A stretch of DNA of 64,000 bases, from the NCBI RefSeq assembly GCF_900111155.1, contig NZ_FOGG01000020.1:1-64000 (forward strand), in the 5' to 3' direction. A program made the translations under genes and the position numbers. Positions 25,163 to 34,600 of the stretch are shown here, piece after piece. The notes under the pieces were generated by a model. That model saw only the letters and a program-made list of their open reading frames with translations. It had not been told where the DNA came from and ran no database searches. Position 1 is the first letter of the stretch; each line of letters opens with the position of its first letter. Source of the DNA: Pedobacter rhizosphaerae (GTDB lineage: Bacteria > Bacteroidota > Bacteroidia > Sphingobacteriales > Sphingobacteriaceae).

Positions 25163-26245
25163 ATGGAAAACAGAAAGAAAATTGATAGAAAGAAAGTGCT
25201 GCTGATTTTTCTGCCACTACTGGCAGTAGCCGCACTGACCACGGGATTTTTTATGCTCGGTGGTGGCAAAGGAGTTTCAGAGGGAATGGATATGCAGAAA
25301 AAGCAGGTGGATTTTTCGCTTCCTGATGCGGCACTAAAAAAGCAGCAGCCATCTGATAAAATGGGCTTTTATGAACAGGCGGCCCGGGATTCTGCTGCTA
25401 GGGGTTCCAGTTCTCTTTCCCGTATGGCGCAAAGTCTGGGATTTGATGGTAGATCGGATAAACAGGCGGGTGAAATCTCATCGAGGCTTGATGCCCTGAA
25501 CCGGGAGATCAACCGGCCGGATGAAGGTGTTTCGGTGGTTAGGGATAACCGTCTGGGTTATGGTGGTGGCGCGTCTGCGGGTCCCGGGGGCAACATGAAA
25601 AACGATGTGGACAGGCTGGAGGCGCTGATGACGGAGATGCAGGAGAATAAAAATGTAGGTGATGACCCAGAGATGAGGCAGCTTAATGCGATGATGGAGA
25701 ATATCATTGATATCCAGCATCCGGAAAGGGTAAAGCAGCGCCTGGATGGAGAAAAGAAGGTGAATACTGATAGTTTGTTCAAAGCGATCCCTGCGGTGAT
25801 TGCATCTGATAAGAAGGTGGTGCAGGGGGCTACGATCAAGTTATTGCTGCTGGATACTTTGCGGGTGAACGGTGTACTGATCCCAAAAGGGCATGAACTG
25901 TTTGGGGCCTGCAAGATCACCAATCAGCGGCTATTGCTGGATATCAAACAGATCCGGTTGGGCAATGCGATCATACCGGCTGACCTTTCGCTGTACAGTT
26001 ATGATGGTATGCTGGGGCTGGATGCCCCTGAAGCGGTGCTGACCGGGACGGTAAACGATGGGGCTGACAATGCGATCGGTGGCGTATCACTGAATACTTT
26101 TGATCAGTCAATAGGGGCGCAGGTGGCTGGTGCGGGGATAGATGCGGCGAAATCCATGCTTTCTAAAAAGCTGCGCAAGGTTAAAGTGAAGCTTAAGGGA
26201 GGGCAGGCGGTACTGCTGAGGGATAATAAACTAAAGGTACGCTGA
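25163..26245 (+). CDS. traM: Conjugative transposon protein TraM
   Basis: 360 residues. RKKVLLIFLPLLAVAALTTGFFMLGGG is the single membrane anchor. A long disordered, charged region (about 35-190) with DRLEALMTEMQ and DPEMRQLNAMMENIIDIQHPERV follows. The C-terminal domain begins KAIPAVIASDKKVVQGATIKLLLLDTLRVNGVLIPKGHELFG and resembles VirB10-type beta domains. TraM spans from inner membrane to periplasm and links the channel to outer-membrane components. The partner TraN, normally next, is not found immediately downstream. Confidence 0.9.
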   Translation: MENRKKIDRKKVLLIFLPLLAVAALTTGFFMLGGGKGVSEGMDMQKKQVDFSLPDAALKKQQPSDKMGFYEQAARDSAARGSSSLSRMAQSLGFDGRSDKQAGEISSRLDALNREINRPDEGVSVVRDNRLGYGGGASAGPGGNMKNDVDRLEALMTEMQENKNVGDDPEMRQLNAMMENIIDIQHPERVKQRLDGEKKVNTDSLFKAIPAVIASDKKVVQGATIKLLLLDTLRVNGVLIPKGHELFGACKITNQRLLLDIKQIRLGNAIIPADLSLYSYDGMLGLDAPEAVLTGTVNDGADNAIGGVSLNTFDQSIGAQVAGAGIDAAKSMLSKKLRKVKVKLKGGQAVLLRDNKLKVR

Positions 26246-26246
26246 T

Positions 26247-27296
26247 ATGGATCCTGGGGTTAACCGGGCCTTACAGCTTTATCTGGCCTGGGAGGAGCGG
26301 CAGAAGGAAATGGAAAAGGTATTAGGAGGGGCAATTGATTTACGGAAGATGCAGCAGCTGAAATATGCGTTTTTTTCAATGGGGCTTTTTAGGGTGTCTA
26401 TTGGGGCAAACGAAAAGGAGCGGCTATATATCCAGGTGCTCCGGTCGGTAGTGGCTAAGCTCCGAAAATCATTATATCCAAATCCTGTGCTTCGGCTTTT
26501 GGTGGTGGCAAAGGAGATGCTGGTAGATCGTCCGCTTCACCTGCGGCGTTTTAACCGGCTCCGTGAAGAGAATGTTTTATCGCTTTCTTCACAGTTTTCT
26601 GCAATTGGTCTGGGTGGTATGGCCGCTGATCTGACCGGGAAAGTGGATTATGAGCAAGGGGCGGTCTCTTTGGATATAATGCGTGGAATTTCGACTGGTG
26701 AAAAGTTGGCTTTGCAGGCCCGGTTTGTTAAGGCAGGATTGGGGAGCTATAAATTTACGGGCTTTCACGGAAAGCTTATTGGGGTGGATGGTGCTGAAAG
26801 GAGTTGCTTCTTTTCTGCTGATAGCAGGATCGGTTTAAGTGATGCCCTTAGTTTGCTGCGTGGTGGATCGGTGCTTAAGTCTTATCAGGGGCTGGATGGG
26901 AGGTTAGAGCAAAGCTGGGTGAAGCTTGATCAGGAAGCTAGAATGACTGGATCTACTTTGCTGTTTTCCAGCGGAGATCTGTCCGGTTTTGATTTGAAGC
27001 GGCAACTGCTGGAGCATGCGATTGCGCTGGAATGTTATGCGGTCAGTTCTGATGCAGTTTTGCGGGGACTGGAAAAAGGCAATATGGTGTCGGTCTCGGT
27101 GCCCGGTAAGGCTGATTTTTTCTTGCGGGCAGCCCCATTTGAAAACCGGTTGGAGTTCTTTGATGTGGCGAAGGAAGAGATGTCCTTTTCTGTGCTTAAA
27201 ACGCTGCTTAATCCGGAGAAAAGCCTGTCTTTGGTTGAGCCAATGATATTCAAACAGGAAACAGGTGTTAATCATCAGCTTGAAATCAACCGTTAA
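26247..27296 (+). CDS. Conjugative-element hypothetical protein
   Basis: 349 residues, one base after traM. It has no signal peptide or membrane segment and none of the TraN blocks, so it is not TraN despite the position. The N-terminal third is helical and basic; the C-terminal two thirds contain repeating short strands (KFTGFHGKLIGVDGAERSCFFSADSRIGLSDALSLLRGGSV; VSVSVPGKADFFLRAAPFENRLEFFD). The family is not recognised. Co-directional, tightly packed location suggests a transfer or DNA-processing accessory role. Confidence 0.6.
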   Translation: MDPGVNRALQLYLAWEERQKEMEKVLGGAIDLRKMQQLKYAFFSMGLFRVSIGANEKERLYIQVLRSVVAKLRKSLYPNPVLRLLVVAKEMLVDRPLHLRRFNRLREENVLSLSSQFSAIGLGGMAADLTGKVDYEQGAVSLDIMRGISTGEKLALQARFVKAGLGSYKFTGFHGKLIGVDGAERSCFFSADSRIGLSDALSLLRGGSVLKSYQGLDGRLEQSWVKLDQEARMTGSTLLFSSGDLSGFDLKRQLLEHAIALECYAVSSDAVLRGLEKGNMVSVSVPGKADFFLRAAPFENRLEFFDVAKEEMSFSVLKTLLNPEKSLSLVEPMIFKQETGVNHQLEINR

Positions 27297-27310
27297 TTTT
27301 TGCAAATGCT

Positions 27311-28606
27311 ATGATAAAGCTGGGTGGAAAAGAAGGGTTTGCAGCTGATCTCTTGAATTATTTGCAAGGCCAGGCGGAAGCTGGATGTAGCTGGGTGGTG
27401 TATGACAGTGATCAGCCGCTTTGCTCGGTGTTTGAGCTGGACTGTTTTTCTTCTGCAATGGAAGCCTTTGCCTTTGAAGCTGAATACCAGCAGATTTTTA
27501 ACTGGCACCAGGCGGTGCCTATTGCTGATTTGATCAGCTGGCTACATCGGACTGGTCCTGAATTACTAAATATTCCTAAACAAGATTTAAATACAAAAGC
27601 TATGAATTTAAACAATTTAGAAGACCGGAGGGAAGAAATGGCCCTTCTGGGTGCATCTGAGGTAACCATTGCCAAAATGGAGGAGCAGATGAAATCGGGT
27701 GTCGCCCTGTTTAAACTGCATGAGCCTATTGCGGCGGTGAAGGGGCAGGTGGATGTGGAGTTTTATTTCCAGAAGTCCAGACAGTCGGATTCTTATTACC
27801 TGAACCGTTTTACCGTGTCGCATAACCTGGCAAAACCTTTGGAAAAAGATCAGCATTATCTGGTTATTTCGCCTGAGAGTTCAGCTAAAGCGGGGATGGT
27901 AACGAGCTTTGATCTGGTGAGTGATGCGGTAAAGGCTTTTAAGGAGCATGGTGGGAAGGCGGAACTTGCAATCGGTAAAGATGGAGCCAGTAAAGTCACG
28001 GTTGCAACGATGAAAGATGGTAAGGTGAACTATGTAACCAAGGCTTTCCGTGGCACTTTTTATGGTAAGCCTGCTTCACAGAGCATGTGGCCGGAGCGGG
28101 GCAAGGGTTTTACCGTGCAGCAGACCGCGCAGATGATCCAGGGACATTCGGTATTCCGTGATGACCTGGTGAATTTTAACACGGGTGAGGTTTATGCGGC
28201 CTGGGTGAAGTTTGATATGGATAAGGGTGTTGGGGCCAACGGTAATTTCAATCTGCAGCAGTACCATGTGCCGCAGTATGGTTTTGATTTATCGAAGGTA
28301 CTGGATAACTACAAGATCAAAGAACTTGGGGTGCCTGAAAAAAGGGAGAAGCTGGAAACTGAATTAAAGAGTGGGATGACGCCTTTGGTTACGGTGGACA
28401 AGACTGGCCAGTCGGTAAAGCTACTGCTTGAAGCTGTGCCCAGGTACAACAAGATGAACTTTTTTACTACTGAGGGCAAAATGGAAAAACGCGAACAGTT
28501 TATGACCAAGGAGGCTTTGGCCAGTCTGTTGGAGGTAGGAGAGGATAAACCCAGAGAAAAGGACAGGCAGCAGGAAGTGGGTACAGGCATGGGTATGGGC
28601 AGTTAG
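27311..28606 (+). CDS. Conjugative-element hypothetical protein (DUF3945-like context)
   Basis: 431 residues. The N-terminal ~97 residues form a separate small domain; an internal ATG (27602, MNLNNLEDRREEMALLG) begins a second part resembling proteins that are common in Bacteroidota mobile elements. Notable blocks are VDVEFYFQKSRQSDSYYLNRFTV, SMWPERGKGFTVQQTAQMIQGHSVFRDDLVN and EVYAAWVKFDMDKG. The C-terminus is charged and ends in a GMGMGS tail. Similar proteins accompany topoisomerase or primase-like genes on these elements; here the enzymatic role is unknown. Confidence 0.55.
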   Translation: MIKLGGKEGFAADLLNYLQGQAEAGCSWVVYDSDQPLCSVFELDCFSSAMEAFAFEAEYQQIFNWHQAVPIADLISWLHRTGPELLNIPKQDLNTKAMNLNNLEDRREEMALLGASEVTIAKMEEQMKSGVALFKLHEPIAAVKGQVDVEFYFQKSRQSDSYYLNRFTVSHNLAKPLEKDQHYLVISPESSAKAGMVTSFDLVSDAVKAFKEHGGKAELAIGKDGASKVTVATMKDGKVNYVTKAFRGTFYGKPASQSMWPERGKGFTVQQTAQMIQGHSVFRDDLVNFNTGEVYAAWVKFDMDKGVGANGNFNLQQYHVPQYGFDLSKVLDNYKIKELGVPEKREKLETELKSGMTPLVTVDKTGQSVKLLLEAVPRYNKMNFFTTEGKMEKREQFMTKEALASLLEVGEDKPREKDRQQEVGTGMGMGS

Positions 28607-28644
28607 TTTATTGGTTTGGTTTTTCGCTGTTAGATGAGGGGGCT

Positions 28645-29013
28645 ATGGAAAAGGATGGAAAGGGATTGCTTGCGATCGGATATGCCAGTATCGAAAGATT
28701 TGGGGATATGCATGATCTGGACCGGCAGGCGGATCAGATCTATGATTACTGCCAGGAGAATGGGATTACCTTGAATCTGGTGCTTTCTGAGGAAGGCCGG
28801 GGGAGGTCCTGGCAGATTGTGGAGGAGCTGGTGCGGCGCTCGGAAGGCCAGGTGGAAATGGTGGTGGTAGCGGAAATGGGTATCCTTTCCAGGGATGTGG
28901 GCTGGTTGCTGTTAAAGCAGGCGGAATTTGAGTCCAGGTACGGTGCGGAGATCGTATCGGCAAAAGGCAGTCAGCTTTCTTTGGATAAAGATGGCGGGAT
29001 GAGCATGGGATGA
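28645..29013 (+). CDS. Serine-recombinase N-terminal-like protein lacking the catalytic serine
   Basis: 122 residues with the resolvase/invertase N-terminal plan: AIGYASIERFGDMHDLDRQADQIYDYCQENGI, then EMVVVAEMGILSRDVGWLL and GAEIVSAKGSQLSL. In active enzymes the first motif reads Y-x-R-V-S; here the catalytic serine position is E17 and the arginine position is S15, so cleavage is not expected. There is no C-terminal DNA-binding region. It may be a regulatory or domesticated relative kept by the element. It follows the tra operon on the same strand and precedes the histone-like gene. Confidence 0.65.
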   Translation: MEKDGKGLLAIGYASIERFGDMHDLDRQADQIYDYCQENGITLNLVLSEEGRGRSWQIVEELVRRSEGQVEMVVVAEMGILSRDVGWLLLKQAEFESRYGAEIVSAKGSQLSLDKDGGMSMG

Positions 29014-29061
29014 GTGATGGGGAATGCTATTAATTATTGTTGGTTTTAATTTATTGAGGTT

Positions 29062-29238
29062 ATGAAAACATTTGAGTTGTTGAAGGGATTGGTGCTCGGG
29101 GCTGAGGAAGATGCCCGTAAGTTTTTTGAGAAGGGAAACCAGGCTGCCGGTGTGCGGTTGCGTTTGGCGATGCAGAAGGCCAAGGGGCTTGCTCAAGGGG
29201 TAAGGGTTGAGGTGAGCGAAAAGAAGAAAAAGAAATAA
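29062..29238 (+). CDS. Histone H1-like protein (Hc1 type)
   Basis: 58 residues: MKTFELLKGLVLGAEEDARK, then FFEKGNQAAGVRLRLAMQKAK, ending in a run of five lysines after VRVEVSE. This is the short Hc1/histone-H1-like protein common in Bacteroidota, a small basic DNA-binding protein. Copies on mobile elements may compact DNA or silence foreign genes. It ends about 36 bases before a strong terminator, which closes the conjugative region. Confidence 0.85.
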   Translation: MKTFELLKGLVLGAEEDARKFFEKGNQAAGVRLRLAMQKAKGLAQGVRVEVSEKKKKK

Positions 29239-29274
29239 AGTGGTTTGAGTGGTTTGAGTGGTTTTGGTTTGTTA

Positions 29275-29303
29275 ATGCCCGGGCTTTGCCCCGGGCATTT
29301 TTA
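29275..29303 (+). terminator. Strong intrinsic terminator
   Basis: ATGCCCGGG (29275-29283), loop CTTTGC, CCCGGGCAT (29290-29298), then TTTTTATT. A perfect nine-pair GC-rich stem with a T run. It ends the conjugative-region transcript just before the defence island. Confidence 0.92.
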
Positions 29304-29467
29304 TTGCCCATAGCTTCTCGCTTGATAGTGATAAAGTACTGATTTTATCTGGCCAAGAAATCATAAATAATCTTAGTATATTGCGCATAAACTAAAAAAG
29401 GTTGAGGTGTCAGTGATTTTCAGATTACCGAGACTTCTGCCAATGTCTCTCATGTTACAAGCGAAAA

Positions 29468-30253
29468 ATGTCCAGAAAAAATGATTATGAAAGGGTAGCT
29501 AACCTGAACAAAAATAAAGCCCGGCTGCTTACAGGTTCAACTATTATTACGTTGTTCCTTACTCTGAATGAAAAAAATAAATGGAGTGAATCGTATCCTC
29601 AATTCGCTGACTATTTATCTGTTATAATCGCGATAAATTCGATGCTCATCGTGTGTTATATTGCTTTTGAAATGCGCGCCAACTATATTTTTACCAAAGC
29701 AGAAAAACAGCGCAAACTTCAATACCTAGATAATTCCTTTGGAACAAATTTCGCGAATTCAACAGTCCAGAACTACTTTACACAGGATCAGATTCAACCC
29801 GGTTTTTATAAATTGTGTGTGAATTGCTTCGAAAACAGTTTTCACACTTACAACGTAGTAAAGGCCATGCAGCCAAAAACTTATCTCAAGGCCGCGGTTG
29901 TCTTGGTTGTTTTCATTTTTTCTGCTTCAGTTGGAGATAAAGGGGTTATAAGGGCACTTATTGAATCAATACTCCCTTTGGCATTGATACAAGATGCAAT
30001 TAAAACTTCAATTGTTATAACGAGACTGGAAAATATTGTAGAAAATTTCAGGTCCTTTTTCAACGGCCTGAAGCATTCTGATTTCACAAACAAAGAGCCC
30101 GAAGCGATGAAATATATTATTGAATATGAGACGACTCTGGCCTGGGCGAGTATGCCAACTGATAGTGATCTGTTTTTCAAGTTACAAGATGAGCTTGCAG
30201 GTGAATGGGAAGAAATCAAGAAAAGCTATCAGATCAATGTTGTCCAAAACTAA
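29468..30253 (+). CDS. CBASS-type 4TM membrane effector (S-4TM)
   Basis: 261 residues with four predicted membrane helices: about 20-35 (LLTGSTIITLFLTL), 49-68 (YLSVIIAINSMLIVCYIAFEM), 138-155 (YLKAAVVLVVFIFSASV) and 160-180 (VIRALIESILPLALIQDAI). This fits the SMODS-associating 4TM effectors, which sense a cyclic nucleotide and damage the inner membrane. It lies 44 bases before a CD-NTase gene on the same strand, the standard two-gene CBASS layout. The soluble loops contain FYKLCVNCFENSFHTYNVVKAM and a C-terminal ATLAWASMPTDSDLFFKLQ-like block. Starts ATG after AAGCGAAAA. Confidence 0.8.
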   Translation: MSRKNDYERVANLNKNKARLLTGSTIITLFLTLNEKNKWSESYPQFADYLSVIIAINSMLIVCYIAFEMRANYIFTKAEKQRKLQYLDNSFGTNFANSTVQNYFTQDQIQPGFYKLCVNCFENSFHTYNVVKAMQPKTYLKAAVVLVVFIFSASVGDKGVIRALIESILPLALIQDAIKTSIVITRLENIVENFRSFFNGLKHSDFTNKEPEAMKYIIEYETTLAWASMPTDSDLFFKLQDELAGEWEEIKKSYQINVVQN

Positions 30254-30297
30254 TCTACTTAAGTTTTTACGAAACAAAACACAACAGCTAACATACC

Positions 30298-31176
30298 ATG
30301 GCAAGAAGTTTAGAAGAAGGATTTGAGACTTTTATCGGGTGGCTATCGCCGCTTTTATCAGAACACCAGAAGGCGACAGCTCATCGAGAATCAGTGAAGC
30401 GCTGTATGGAGAATAATTTTGGTTGTTCGTCCCTGATAGAAACCGGATCTTTTGGAAACGGAACGGGAGTTAGGCATTATAGTGATACCGACTATTTTGC
30501 TCGATGCCCTTCAGACAGGCTTTGGGCTGATTCTGCCTATACGTTAAGAAAGGTCAAAGAGGCTCTTCAATATACTTTTAGTTCAACAAGTAATATTATG
30601 GTGAAAACTCCGGCTGTTCAGATCCCATTTGGGCTTTACAAATCGGAGACTATGGAGGTTACTCCAGCATATTATGGAGGTCAAGTTAGTACTCCTTTTG
30701 GTGATAAATATTATTATAAAATTCCCGACTATACGGGGGGATGGATGGATTCAAGCCCTGGAGCTCATATCGCTTACGTAAACCGGGAAAATGACAGGTT
30801 ATCCGGGAAGTTGAAACCATTAATACAGATGATCAAAGCTTGGAAGTTCTACAATGCCGTACCAATAACTTCATTTTACTTGGAGTTGAGGGTAACTAAA
30901 TATGCAGAAAATGAAAAAGTGATCGTCTATGATATTGATATCAAAAATATTATGAAAATGCTGAATGACAATCAGCTTGCAGGGTTGCGGGACCCAATGG
31001 GGATTTCTGGGAATGTTCCGGCATGTAAAACACTAGCGAAAAGGCTTGAGGCACTTTCAAAACTCAATACCGCAGCGACTCGAGCCATCAAAGCGGTCGA
31101 AAATAGGGAAAAGAACATTACCGATGCCTTTTATTGGTGGAATCTGTTCTTCAACGGACATTTTCCAAGCCGTTAA
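30298..31176 (+). CDS. CD-NTase (SMODS) nucleotide second-messenger synthase
   Basis: 292 residues. The nucleotidyltransferase motif is G50-S51-FGNGTGVRHYSD63-T-D65, with a third acidic residue probably E120 in SETMEVTPAYY. It matches the SMODS/CD-NTase fold of CBASS, which makes cyclic oligonucleotides upon phage infection. The preceding 4TM gene is its expected effector. No ubiquitin-like Cap2/Cap3 genes or HORMA/TRIP13 regulators are next to it, so this would be a minimal (type I-like) system. Product identity cannot be told from sequence. Confidence 0.88.
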   Translation: MARSLEEGFETFIGWLSPLLSEHQKATAHRESVKRCMENNFGCSSLIETGSFGNGTGVRHYSDTDYFARCPSDRLWADSAYTLRKVKEALQYTFSSTSNIMVKTPAVQIPFGLYKSETMEVTPAYYGGQVSTPFGDKYYYKIPDYTGGWMDSSPGAHIAYVNRENDRLSGKLKPLIQMIKAWKFYNAVPITSFYLELRVTKYAENEKVIVYDIDIKNIMKMLNDNQLAGLRDPMGISGNVPACKTLAKRLEALSKLNTAATRAIKAVENREKNITDAFYWWNLFFNGHFPSR

Positions 31177-31270
31177 ACGGCTATCGAAATATCTCAAAAA
31201 GATAATAGGTGTTGGAAATCGGTAGTTTCTGATTATAATCGCTTTATCTATTTTTTTTAGCCTTTTATAA

Positions 31271-31490
31271 TCATGCTAACAGAATTAGCTTACTATCATC
31301 GAACTGGCTGTGCTCGCCGTAATATACATATCCCAGCTGGTTGGATAGCAGCTTTGTCCAGCCGATTTCAAAGTCTGCGGTGTTGCTGAGGTGATAGCCA
31401 AAGATCCAATAATCGCGTCCGTTTTTTTTCGATCAGCCTGGATAGTTCGACGGAGAGGACTTCACTTAGGAGGCTGCCTCTGTAGTACAT
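31271..31490 (-). pseudogene. Short gene with a homopolymer frameshift
   Basis: From the ATG at 31488-31490 the frame reads MYYRGSLLSEVLSVELSRLIEK and then would continue, one base out, as NGRDYWIFGYHLS followed by NTADFEIGWTKLLSNQLGYVYYGEHSQFDD up to a TGA at 31271-31273. The two halves meet in an eight-base homopolymer (T31422-31429 on the plus strand); with one base fewer the frame is continuous at about 72 residues. Family not recognised. Either a real pseudogene or a sequencing error in the homopolymer. Confidence 0.55.
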
Positions 31491-31690
31491 TATATTTGGC
31501 TAACGGTGTTTATCAGCTTTGCTTGGATCTGGGCTAACGGCCAAAGCTAATAAAGGAAAGTTTGATCATCCGCATCATGACTGTTTTTGTTACATTTATT
31601 TTTTGGATCCTTAGTATTTCGCTTAATTGTTTTGGGTTGATTTTTCAGGGCGGTGGGATGGAAAGTCCTCCCACCGGAGTATCCTGATAA

Positions 31691-34600
31691 TTATTCGAGG
31701 TCAATAAAAAGGGAGTTTTTGGCCCTGATCCATTTTTTAAGGAGTTCATTGACATCTGCTAGCTGCCCGGTATGTGGCCATTCCGTAGATATCCGGTCGA
31801 TAAATGCCGGAAGTTTCCACTGGCGATCGATAAGTTCGATTAGCGCATCCAGCCAGTCGTGTGAATCCCTACTGCGTTTTCTGAATACTTTTCTATCGAG
31901 TTCGCCTACGAGTGCGCTGTTGAATTCCCCTGCTGCGTTTCTGATCACCGAAGGCGACATGCCTTCCTCAATGGCCTTATAAATTGCCCATTTACAGCTT
32001 GTTCTCAGTACATTTTGAGGGCCGCATAAGTAGTTGATTCTTTCACTTGACTGAATTTCACTGACGTTAAGCATGTAGATCGGACCGCTGTTTTCAAACT
32101 CTGCTAAAGTGTCGATGTTACTGATGAGCTGTCTTGCTGGAATTTTCATCTCGGAGGCTTCCGTTATGGTATCAATGATATGTTGAATGGTTTCGGGTTT
32201 TGGTGCCTGTTTGTGATTTAGCCCCTCAAGCCACTGCTGGTCAATGTTGATGGAATTGATACTGTAGGGGTATTGTTCAGGAAGAGATTTACCTGCCAGC
32301 AGGTCAAGTATCAGGAGGCTTTCCTGAAGGTCGCCTGCATAAGTTGATTGAGTGACCATTCTGGCGATGTATGCAGCCGCACTACATTGTAGAGTGCTGA
32401 AGCGGCGATTGTAGTTCCACAAGGTCAAGGCAAAGGTGAGCCGCTCAATATACTGTTTGGCGTGTTCTGTACTGAATAATCTATACCAGTCGGTCTGCTG
32501 CAGACGCGGCAACTGGAACCATTGTTCCAGCTCTCCGTAAAAATATTCCTGCCGATCATTGATAAAGAATGCGAGAAGGGAAATAATATGCCTGCCCGGA
32601 TTTTCGTCCAGAACAGGCGATGGAAGGGGATGCTGAAAGGGCTGGCTGAGCAGGTTGAAGTTTGCGGTCTGGAACAACGCTTCTGCCTCCCATTCATACA
32701 GTTCTCTTTCTCCCAGCCTTCCAGGTCTGATCTCTCTTTTCAGTCCTTCCAAATAAAGTTCGAACGCTTCTTGGATAAGTCCTCTGGCGATGAGGGTTTT
32801 TCCTGTACGATCGTAAGCCGCGAGAAAGTAGCTTAAAGGCAGATTAGCCGTTTGACTGCTATCAATCTCCCCGGTCTGGGCGTATCTGATCATACCGTTA
32901 TAGGTTTCGGGGAGATCGGAAAGGTCACGGCTCAGGTGTCCCACTGCTGCCACCAGTTCAGCTGGTTCGGGAACAAAGAAATAATCTTCCCGGTGAATCA
33001 TCATGCGGTGGTATAATACTTCTGCTTGGGATTCCGGAGTGGAAAGATTTTCGAAATAGGTTATCGCGTTCTGCTGGATGGCCAGAACCTGATCTGGTTC
33101 ATTGGCCAACATTTGTCTTAGCATCACCTGGCGCAGGTCCCGTCTGTGCCATACGTTTCCGGTGCGATCCCGTTGAGCGAGCCAGGCATACCGTTCCAGA
33201 TCTTTTGTAATCCTTGCTGCATCTTGGTCATCCAGTTTGCTGAGTTTTAAAACAGGCTGGAGTACGCTGAGGATAATTTCTGGGTTAATGTATCTTAGGA
33301 TGAGTCCCGGGTAGGCAATTTTTCGTACCGATGGATTGTCAATGCGGTCAAGTATCCTTCTATAGACACTACCCATAAAGTATTCTTCGGCAATTCCGTT
33401 GTTTTTTCCTTTTGCAATATCACTGACAAGTTCGTCCAGATCTATGTTGCCCTGTTTGAGGATTCTGGAAATCAGGCGGAGTTCGAGCGGACGGAAAGGG
33501 ATCAGATCGAATTTGAACAGCCGCAGGATATCTACCCTCCGAATACCTTCACGTACCAAGAATTCTATTGCAGTCCTGCGGGTAAAATCGGCAAGGTTGA
33601 CGGTAGTTTCGATGTTCTGGGAGGTGATCTGTTGATATGTTCTGCCGGACAAGATTACCTTTATCGGTATTGGGCTGAAAATATCACATAGCCTGTCCAG
33701 CCATTTGGAAAGTAGGCCCCAGGTTTGGTGCAGGATGACCTGTTCCATGGTGTCCAGGATGATAATAAGAGGCTTGGTATATCCCTGCCCAATTAATAGT
33801 CCCCGTAAATGCCCCAATAAGGTTTCTTTTCTCACCTCCGCTTTAAACTGTCTGATGTTTTCGGTAAGTGCAGGCGACTGGACTGAAAGTTGGCTGGCGA
33901 GTTCATCATTAAGCCAGTGATCATCTTCGGCGTTGATGCCCGGACGGTCGAAGTCAAGGATGCAGAGCAGCGTGTTTTCGGCAGCCATGGTATCCTTGCA
34001 GAATTTGGCAAGCAGGGTGGATTTGCCCGAACCACCCTGACCCTGCATTAAATACCCACTCCATGCACTGGAACGTTGAAAAGCGTTGACAAACCGGCCT
34101 AATGCAGCCAGCTCGACCTCCCGTCCCATAAAGTTTTCCGGGATATGGTAGTAGCTATCCAGAAACGAAGCGTTTTGAAGAGCTGTGCTGACCCGCTGGA
34201 TCCAGGGACTGTTCAGGTTGCCGACAGATTGGAGCACATTGGAGAGTTCCAGTAGGGTTTTTCTGGACATGCTTTCCAGGTCAAATTCGGTTTTATCGAA
34301 CAGTACCTCGAACAGTAATGCTCCAAATTCATCTCTCGGGGGCAATCTTCTGCTGAGATGGTCGTACAGGATTCCCTGATTGGTGAGGGAGGCGATCAGC
34401 GGAGCGCGGACTTCACTTTTGAGGATCCATTCCACCTGATCGCCGGTGAGGATGTTGCATTCCCTGGCAAAATGGTTGAGCAATTTGATCTTTGCCTGCA
34501 TGCCCGTATGGCTGAGCAGCTGGGCAGGAAGGAAACGTCCGGTCGTTGCAGCGGCGGTACGCAGGGCATTTAGATCTTCGGCCATGTTTTCCATGGGCTG

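Noticed and set aside
26247-27296. TraN
   Set aside because: No signal peptide and none of the TraN sequence blocks; only its position after traM suggested it.
31168-31182. AGCCGTT/AACGGCT hairpin at the CD-NTase stop codon as a terminator
   Set aside because: Only a one-base loop in the perfect palindrome and no T run follows.
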